DNA of 19,973 nucleotides from Trebonia sp. (GTDB lineage Bacteria > Actinomycetota > Actinomycetes > Streptosporangiales > Streptosporangiaceae), in the NCBI GenBank assembly GCA_030038035.1, contig JASHPP010000515.1, forward strand, positions 1 through 19,973. The letters run 5' to 3'. Under the pieces are notes generated by a model, which worked only from the letters and a program-made list of their open reading frames with translations, had not been told where the DNA came from and searched no databases. Numbering within the stretch: the first letter of the stretch is position 1; each line of letters starts with the position of its first letter. Positions 14,279 through 19,973 of this stretch are shown piece after piece. The position numbers and the translations under genes were made by a program.

Positions 14279-14282
<4 letters not shown>
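13380..14282 (+). CDS. ligI: 2-pyrone-4,6-dicarboxylate hydrolase
   Basis: 300 aa from ATG 13380, with AAAGG upstream. LigI opens the lactone PDC to 4-oxalomesaconate. The protein shows VDAHCHVFGPG (30-40, with His33 and His35), QATCHGADN (77-85), MHAAGVRGIRFNFVRRL (117-133) and IVIYFEAPDLAE. It continues with VVDHVGRPDV (180-189), ENVWAKLSGAERLS and WGTDWPHPN (249-257, with Asp252, the catalytic acidic residue of this amidohydrolase). It ends in LLVGNPMRLYW, as LigI proteins do. Its stop overlaps the ligA start by 4 bp (ATGA), so the two are translated together. Confidence 0.95.
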
Positions 14283-15525
<1,243 letters not shown>

Positions 15526-15536
15526 GAGGACCAGCC

Positions 15537-16487
15537 ATGCGCATCGCGCTCGCCGGGACCGGCGCCTTCGGCATCAAGCACCTGGACGGCCTGGCCAACA
15601 TCGACGGCGTGACCGTCACGGCCCTGGTCAGCCGCCGGCTTGAGCAGGCCGAGGAGGTCGCGAACAAGTACCAGGTCGCTTACGCCACGACCGACCTGGA
15701 CGAGGTCCTCGCCCGCGACGACGTCGACGCGGTCATCTTGTGCACGCCGACCCAGCTGCACGCGCGGCAGTCGATCGCCGCGATGCGCGCGGGCAAGCAC
15801 GTGCAGGTGGAGATCCCGGTCGCCGACAGCTGGCCGGACGCGCAGGAGGTCGCGCGCGTGCAGCAGGAGACCGGCCTGGTCTGCATGGTCGGGCACACCC
15901 GCCGGTTCAACCCCTCGCACCAGTGGGTGCGGCGGCGCATCCTGGCGGGCGAGCTGGCCATCCAGCAGATGGACGTGCAGACCTACTTCTTCCGCCGGAC
16001 GAACATGAACGCCGCGGGCCAGCCGCGCAGCTGGACCGATCACCTGCTCTGGCACCACGCCGCGCACACCGTCGACCTGTTCCAGTACCAGACCGGCGAG
16101 CAGACGCAGATCGCCCACGCCGTGCAGGGGCCGATCCACCCCGAGCTCGGCATCGCGATGGACATGTCGATCCAGCTGCGGACCCCCTCGGCGAAGATCT
16201 GCACGCTCTCGCTCAGCTTCAACAACGACGGGCCGCTCGGTAGCTTCTTCCGCTACATCTGCGACAACGGGACCTACATCGCCAGGTACGACGACCTGGT
16301 GACCGGCCGCGAGGAGCCGATCGACGTGTCGCATGTCGACGTCTCCACCAACGGCATCGAGCTGCAGGACAGGGAGTTCGTCGCGGCGATCGGCCAGGGC
16401 CGCGAGCCGAACTCGAGCATCGCCAGCGTGCTCGGCTGCTACCGGGTGCTCGGCGAGCTGCAGACCCAGCTCGCCAGCCAGCGGTAA
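15537..16487 (+). CDS. ligC: 4-carboxy-2-hydroxymuconate-6-semialdehyde dehydrogenase
   Basis: 316 aa. ATG 15537 has AGGAGGA at 15524-15530, overlapping the ligB stop. LigC oxidises the hemiacetal form of the LigAB product to 2-pyrone-4,6-dicarboxylate with NADP(+). It is a GFO/IDH/MocA-type protein: the Rossmann loop IALAGTGAFGIKHLDGL (3-19) and DAVILCTPTQLHA (65-77). The active-site segment KHVQVEIPVADSWPDA lies at 88-103 (usual E-K-P variant), and VGHTRRFNPSH and DHLLWHHAAHTVDLFQYQ lie further on. Length and order fit LigC. Position directly after ligAB supports the call over other sugar-type dehydrogenases of this fold. Confidence 0.94.
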   Translation: MRIALAGTGAFGIKHLDGLANIDGVTVTALVSRRLEQAEEVANKYQVAYATTDLDEVLARDDVDAVILCTPTQLHARQSIAAMRAGKHVQVEIPVADSWPDAQEVARVQQETGLVCMVGHTRRFNPSHQWVRRRILAGELAIQQMDVQTYFFRRTNMNAAGQPRSWTDHLLWHHAAHTVDLFQYQTGEQTQIAHAVQGPIHPELGIAMDMSIQLRTPSAKICTLSLSFNNDGPLGSFFRYICDNGTYIARYDDLVTGREEPIDVSHVDVSTNGIELQDREFVAAIGQGREPNSSIASVLGCYRVLGELQTQLASQR

Positions 16488-16509
16488 CCGGCGGCGTCCC
16501 GCGGCCCGC

Positions 16510-17652
16510 GTGGACAGCGCCGCGCTCCGGGCGGAGCTGCTGGCCGGCATCGCCAGCCGCCGCCGGGAGTTCGAGGCCGCCGGTGAGCAGGCCGAAGAGC
16601 TGCGCACGCTGCCGCCGCAGACCGTGCGGACGCTGCGCGAGATGGGCGTGTTCTGGCTGAAGACGCCCGCCGAGCTGGGCGGGACGCCGCTGACGCCGCT
16701 GGAGTTCTGCGACGTGATGGAGGAACTGGGCTACGCCGACAGCGCGACGGCCTGGACCGCCATGGTCGGGAACGGCGGCACGGGGACGGCCGCCGGCTGG
16801 CTGCCTGACGCCGGGGCACGCCGCGTGTTCGCGCCCGGCCGCCCGCGCCCGCTCATCGTCGGGACCCCGGGGCCGCGCGGCACGGGACGGCCGGTGGCCG
16901 GCGGCTACGTGGTGAGCGGGCGGTGGGGGTTCGCCAGCGCGATCGCGCAGTCCGACTGGCTGATCGGGGGCTTCCGGGTGGCCGGGGACGAGGACCGCAT
17001 GATGGTCTGCGTCGTCCCGACGCAAGCCGCCGAGGTCATCGACAACTGGCGGGTGGCGGGCCTGCAGGGCAGCGGCAGCTTCGATTTCCGGCTGGACGGC
17101 GTCTTCGTCCCCGCGGAGCTGACCTTCGAGCGGGCCGCCGGCGCCTGCCGCGGCGGCGCGCTGTTCCACCAGGAAGCGCACGTGTTCCTGTCCAACGAAG
17201 TGCCGCCGCTGTGCGTCGGCATCGCCCGCCGGGCGCTCGACCAGGTGACCGGCCTGGCCGCCCGGACGGCGCGGCTCCCCGGCGGCGCCACGCTCAGCGA
17301 GCGCGCGGTCTTCCATCAGGAGCTCGGCCGGGCGGATACCAGGATCCGGGCGGCCAGGCTGGTGCACCGCGACGCCGTCGAGGCCTCCTGGGCGGCCGCG
17401 CGCGCGGGAGACGGCACGCCCGACGGCGTGCACGCCGCCGTGGCCGCGGCTTCGGTGTACGCCGTCGAGACCTGCGCCGCCGTGATCGCCGACCTGTTCA
17501 GGTACGGCGGCGGGCGGGTGCTGGCGCTGTCCAGCCCGCTGCAGCGCTACCTGCGCGACGCGCTCGCCGCCCGGCAGCACATCGGGGTCGCCGAGGAGAA
17601 CTACGAGCGGGCCGGGCGGGAGCGGATCAAGTCGCGGCGCAGCGGGGAATGA
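16510..17652 (+). CDS. Acyl-CoA-dehydrogenase-fold flavin monooxygenase
   Basis: 380 aa from GTG 16510, 22 bp after ligC; no clear ribosome site, so coupling is likely. The fold is that of group D flavin monooxygenases (HpaB C2/HsaA/DszC type): an N-terminal helical part with LPPQTVRTLREMGVFWLKTP and ELGGTPLTPLEFCDVMEELG, then ADSATAWTAM. The beta part has YVVSGRWGFASAIAQSDWLI (about 134-153) and NWRVAGLQGSGSFDFRLDGV, followed by FVPAE. The C-terminal helices end with LFRYGGGRVLALSSPLQRYL and RDALAARQH. The true acyl-CoA dehydrogenase catalytic Glu is not evident, and the ending suits the hydroxylases. Such enzymes need reduced flavin from a partner reductase. It could hydroxylate a phenolic precursor of protocatechuate, but the substrate is unknown. 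Confidence 0.82.
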   Translation: MDSAALRAELLAGIASRRREFEAAGEQAEELRTLPPQTVRTLREMGVFWLKTPAELGGTPLTPLEFCDVMEELGYADSATAWTAMVGNGGTGTAAGWLPDAGARRVFAPGRPRPLIVGTPGPRGTGRPVAGGYVVSGRWGFASAIAQSDWLIGGFRVAGDEDRMMVCVVPTQAAEVIDNWRVAGLQGSGSFDFRLDGVFVPAELTFERAAGACRGGALFHQEAHVFLSNEVPPLCVGIARRALDQVTGLAARTARLPGGATLSERAVFHQELGRADTRIRAARLVHRDAVEASWAAARAGDGTPDGVHAAVAAASVYAVETCAAVIADLFRYGGGRVLALSSPLQRYLRDALAARQHIGVAEENYERAGRERIKSRRSGE

Positions 17653-17653
17653 A

Positions 17654-17706
17654 GCGGGGCAGTCCGGGCAGAGCAGGCAGACCGGCCGGACCGGGCAGGC
17701 CGGCAG
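17654..17706 (+). repeat. Degenerate tandem 9-bp repeat in an operon spacer
   Basis: Between the monooxygenase stop and the SDR gene lie about six units of a nonamer of consensus NCCGGGCAG: GCGGGGCAG, TCCGGGCAG, AGCAGGCAG, ACCGGCCGG, ACCGGGCAG and an eight-base GCCGGCAG. The period fills almost the whole 70-bp spacer up to the SDR ribosome site (GGAGGG, about 17710). It may be slippage-derived; strong local GC pairing could also affect transcript structure here. Confidence 0.6.
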
Positions 17707-17722
17707 ACAGGAGGGCACTAGC

Positions 17723-18565
17723 GTGTTCAGCGGGCTCGCGGGCAAGGTGGCGATCGTGACCGGGGGCGCCGGCGGGCTCGGGTCCGCGTCGGCCCGCCGG
17801 CTGTCAGGGGAAGGCTGCCGCGTGGTCGTCGTGGACCGCGACGGCGACGGGGCGCGCACGGTGGCGGAGAGCCTGCCAGGCGACAGCGCCTGGGTGGCGG
17901 CGGACGTCGCGCGCGAACGGGATGTCGACGCGTACCTGGGCGAAGCAGCCCGTGCGTTCGGAAAAATTGATTTTCATCACATCAACGCGGGGATTCCGGG
18001 CTCGCCAGGCGGATTCCCCGACCTGGACGTCGCCGAGTTCGACCGGGTCATCGCCGTCAACGTGCGCGGGGTGTTCCTCGGGCTGCGCGGCGCGTTCCGC
18101 CGCTACCGCGAGCAGGGCACCGCAGGCAACGTCGTGCTCACCGCCTCGATCGCGAGCCTGCGCGGCAGCGCCGACCTGATCGCCTACCAGACGTCCAAGC
18201 ACGCGGTCCTCGGCCTGCTGCGGGGCGCGGCCATGTACGGCGGGCCGCTCGGGATACGCGTGAACGCGGTCGCCCCTGGCATCGTCCCGACGAACCTGTT
18301 CCCGGCGGGCGAGTCCGCCCCCGGCGGCCGGGACGACATGCGGCAGCGGGCGGCCACCAGCCCGCTGCGCCGCGCCGGAACCCCGGCCGAGATCGCGTCG
18401 GTCGCCGCGTTCCTGCTCAGCGAGGAGTCGGCGTACATGACCGGCGAGGTGGTTTCCGTGGACGGCGGCGCGGCGATCATGAGCACGGTACGCCCCTCCG
18501 GCGGGGCCGGGGCGTGGGACTTCGCCTCGCTCGACCGCAGGACCTACCAACCCGGGAAGGAGTAG
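17723..18565 (+). CDS. Short-chain dehydrogenase/reductase
   Basis: 280 aa from GTG 17723, with GGAGGG upstream. A classical SDR: cofactor loop VTGGAGGLG (12-20), acidic Asp39 at the end of strand 2 (VVVVDRD), which favours NAD(H), NAG at 88-90, catalytic Ser142 (LTASIAS), Tyr155 and Lys159 (AYQTSKHA). It continues with RVNAVAPGIVPTNLF, and SEESAYMTGEVVSVDGG near the end. An extra C-terminal tail of about 25 residues (STVRPSGGAGAWDFASLDRR) is longer than in standard members. In this operon it may oxidise a hydroxyl on a side chain or ring of the upstream substrate. It lies 3 bp before the next dehydrogenase gene. Confidence 0.92.
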   Translation: MFSGLAGKVAIVTGGAGGLGSASARRLSGEGCRVVVVDRDGDGARTVAESLPGDSAWVAADVARERDVDAYLGEAARAFGKIDFHHINAGIPGSPGGFPDLDVAEFDRVIAVNVRGVFLGLRGAFRRYREQGTAGNVVLTASIASLRGSADLIAYQTSKHAVLGLLRGAAMYGGPLGIRVNAVAPGIVPTNLFPAGESAPGGRDDMRQRAATSPLRRAGTPAEIASVAAFLLSEESAYMTGEVVSVDGGAAIMSTVRPSGGAGAWDFASLDRRTYQPGKE

Positions 18566-18568
18566 CAC

Positions 18569-19489
18569 GTGAGCAGAAGACAGGTCGGCTTCGTCGGTCT
18601 CGGCAACATGGGCGGGCGGATGACCCGGCGCCTGGTCGGGGCGGGCATCGCGGTCGTCGGGTACGACGTGCGGGACGGCCAGGCCGCCGCCGCCGGCGCT
18701 CTCGCCGCCGGCTCGCCCGCGGAGGTCTGCGCCGGGAGCGAGTGCGTGCTGCTGTCGCTGCCGGACAGCACTGTGGTGGAAAGCGTGGTCCTCGGCGACG
18801 GGGGCCTTGCCGCCGCGGCCCGCTCCGGGCAGGTGATCATCGACCTCAGCACCGCGGCGCCCGCCTCCACCAGGCGCATCCACGCCGCCCTTGGCGCACT
18901 CGGCGTGGAGTACCTGGACGCGGGGATCTCCGGCGGGGCGGCGGCCGCGGAGCAGGGCACGCTCACGATCATGGCCGGCGGGTCCGCCGCCGCCCTGGAC
19001 GCCATCCGCTGGGTGTTCGAGCCGATCGCGTCGAAGGTCGTGCTGATGGGCGAGTCCGGCGCGGGGCACAGCACCAAGCTGCTCAACAACTTCCTCAACG
19101 CGGTCAGCCTGGCGGCCACCGCCGAGGTGATGGTCGCCGCGCGCAAGGCCGGGCTCGACCTGGCGGCGGTCCTCGACGTGATCAACTCAAGCAGCGGGGT
19201 CAACTACGCCACCCTCAACCGCTTCCCCCGCATCATCAAGGGCGACTACCTCGAGGGCGGCCTCACCAGCGCGCTGATGACCAAGGACGTCGTGCTGTAC
19301 GTCGACCACGTCAGGGAACTCGGCGTGCCGTGCCTGAACGCGGCGGGCCCGCTCGCCTCGTTCGGGGCGGCGGGCAACCTCGGCTACGGCGACAAGATCA
19401 GCAACCGGGTGGTGGACGCGATCGGCGACCTGGCCGGCGGCGTCCGGCTGTTCTCGCCGGCGGCCGACGGTGCGAAGGACGCGCGATGA
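18569..19489 (+). CDS. Beta-hydroxyacid dehydrogenase (3-hydroxyisobutyrate dehydrogenase family)
   Basis: 306 aa from GTG 18569. The family signature VGFVGLGNMGGRMTRRLVGA (6-25) binds NAD(P). IDLSTAAPASTRRI is the second motif, DAGISGGAAAAEQGTLTIMA (117-136) the substrate loop, and GHSTKLLNN holds catalytic Lys170. The C-terminal helical domain includes TKDVVLYVDHVRELGVPCLN. The usual length is about 290-300. The family acts on 3-hydroxyisobutyrate, tartronate semialdehyde, 6-phosphogluconate-like and other beta-hydroxyacids, and the exact substrate cannot be chosen. It overlaps by 4 bp (ATGA) with a second member of the same family. The tandem suggests either a heteromer or two consecutive steps. 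Confidence 0.92.
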   Translation: MSRRQVGFVGLGNMGGRMTRRLVGAGIAVVGYDVRDGQAAAAGALAAGSPAEVCAGSECVLLSLPDSTVVESVVLGDGGLAAAARSGQVIIDLSTAAPASTRRIHAALGALGVEYLDAGISGGAAAAEQGTLTIMAGGSAAALDAIRWVFEPIASKVVLMGESGAGHSTKLLNNFLNAVSLAATAEVMVAARKAGLDLAAVLDVINSSSGVNYATLNRFPRIIKGDYLEGGLTSALMTKDVVLYVDHVRELGVPCLNAAGPLASFGAAGNLGYGDKISNRVVDAIGDLAGGVRLFSPAADGAKDAR

Positions 19490-19973
19490 CCGCCCCGGCG
19501 ACGGCCGAGCGCGTCGGGTTCGTCGGCCTCGGCAACATGGGCATGCCGATGGCCAGGCACCTGGTCGCGGCCGGGTATCACGTCCAGGGCTTCGACGCCT
19601 CGGCCGAGGTCATGCGGGTGATCGCCGGGCTCGACGGGTTCACCGCGGCGCCTGCGCTGACCGCGGTCGGCGCGGGCGCTGGCGCGGTCATCTTGATGCT
19701 GCCCGACTCCGACGTGGTCGAGCACGTGCTGCTGCCCGGCGGCCTGCTCGCCAGCCGTCCGCCGGGCAGCATGGTCATCGACATGAGCTCCTCGGACCCG
19801 GCGCGGACCAGGGACCTGGCCGAGCGGGCGCTGGCCGCGGGCGTGACGCTGATCGACGCGCCCGTGTCCGGCGGCGTCGCCGGGGCCAGGGCCCGGTCGC
19901 TCACGATCATGGTCGGCGGCCCGGAGGAGGCGTTCGCCGCCGCCCGGCCGCTGCTTGCCGCCATCGGCTCCCG
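19486..19973 (+). CDS. Second beta-hydroxyacid dehydrogenase, truncated by the window edge
   Basis: 162 codons visible from ATG 19486, which overlaps the preceding stop. Motifs match the family: VGFVGLGNMGMPMARHLVAA (10-29), VILMLPDSDVVE, IDMSSSDPARTRDLAE and DAPVSGGVAGARARSLTIMV (125-144). The catalytic-Lys region lies beyond the edge. It is closer to the family consensus than its neighbour (GNMGMPMA, APVSGGVAGA), so the pair diverged well before the present arrangement or came from different sources. Confidence 0.9.
   Translation, partial: MTAPATAERVGFVGLGNMGMPMARHLVAAGYHVQGFDASAEVMRVIAGLDGFTAAPALTAVGAGAGAVILMLPDSDVVEHVLLPGGLLASRPPGSMVIDMSSSDPARTRDLAERALAAGVTLIDAPVSGGVAGARARSLTIMVGGPEEAFAAARPLLAAIGS

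Noticed and set aside
16219..17859. 546-codon minus-strand frame
   Set aside because: Complement of ligC, the monooxygenase and the SDR start; no motif and heavy in Pro, Arg and Gly.

Overview
The window is high-GC DNA from an actinomycete, most likely a filamentous one. The signs are two intact DUF574-type SAM methyltransferases, an XRE-DUF5753/DUF397 regulator pair, an RsbW-like ATPase, several roadblock-fold proteins, many GTG/TTG starts and dense ATGA/GTGA overlaps. No rRNA, tRNA, CRISPR array, transposase or replication origin is visible. By eye, the left 9 kb is more AT-containing and more rearranged than the right 11 kb.

Left region (1-9000), signalling and regulation. A roadblock-like gene reads leftward (71-499). 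An RsbW-like ATPase (887-1369) is followed by a tight rightward trio: roadblock-like (1580-1999), DUF4388-like with a winged helix (2015-2761) and a classical MglB-type roadblock (2758-3501). The last gene runs about 280 bp into an antisense winged-helix gene (3219-3569). No MglA-type GTPase or sensor kinase, the usual partners, is present. A poorly coding stretch of about 0.8 kb holds a frameshifted relic of a methyltransferase N-terminus, followed by an intact methyltransferase (4382-5185). A leftward block follows: XRE-DUF5753 regulator, DUF397 protein and XRE-TPR regulator (7814 down to 5195). A second methyltransferase (8148-8993) reads away from it. The divergent control region between XRE and methyltransferase (7788-8039) is a diverged duplicate of the region upstream of the ATPase (641-889). 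Each copy has kept the opposite half of what looks like an ancestral XRE-DUF397 / ATPase locus.

Middle region (9000-11860), leftward flavin genes. An LLM-family monooxygenase, a MarR regulator and an FMN reductase are chained by 4-bp overlaps. A PPOX/FMN-binding-fold protein follows after 73 bp. The monooxygenase-reductase pair matches the CE1758/CE1759 type of LLM duo.

Right region (12336-19973), an aromatic catabolic operon reading right. ligJ, ligI, ligA, ligB and ligC encode protocatechuate 4,5-dioxygenase and most of the 2-pyrone-4,6-dicarboxylate branch: LigAB opens the ring, LigC oxidises the semialdehyde to PDC, LigI hydrolyses PDC and LigJ hydrates the product. The operon continues with an acyl-CoA-dehydrogenase-fold flavin enzyme, an SDR and two tandem beta-hydroxyacid dehydrogenases, the second cut by the window edge. 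These four may feed an upstream aromatic substrate into the ring-cleavage core. The aldolase LigK, the tautomerase LigU, a transporter and a dedicated regulator are not in the window. The operon and the flavin genes diverge from a 479-bp control region with two candidate operators.
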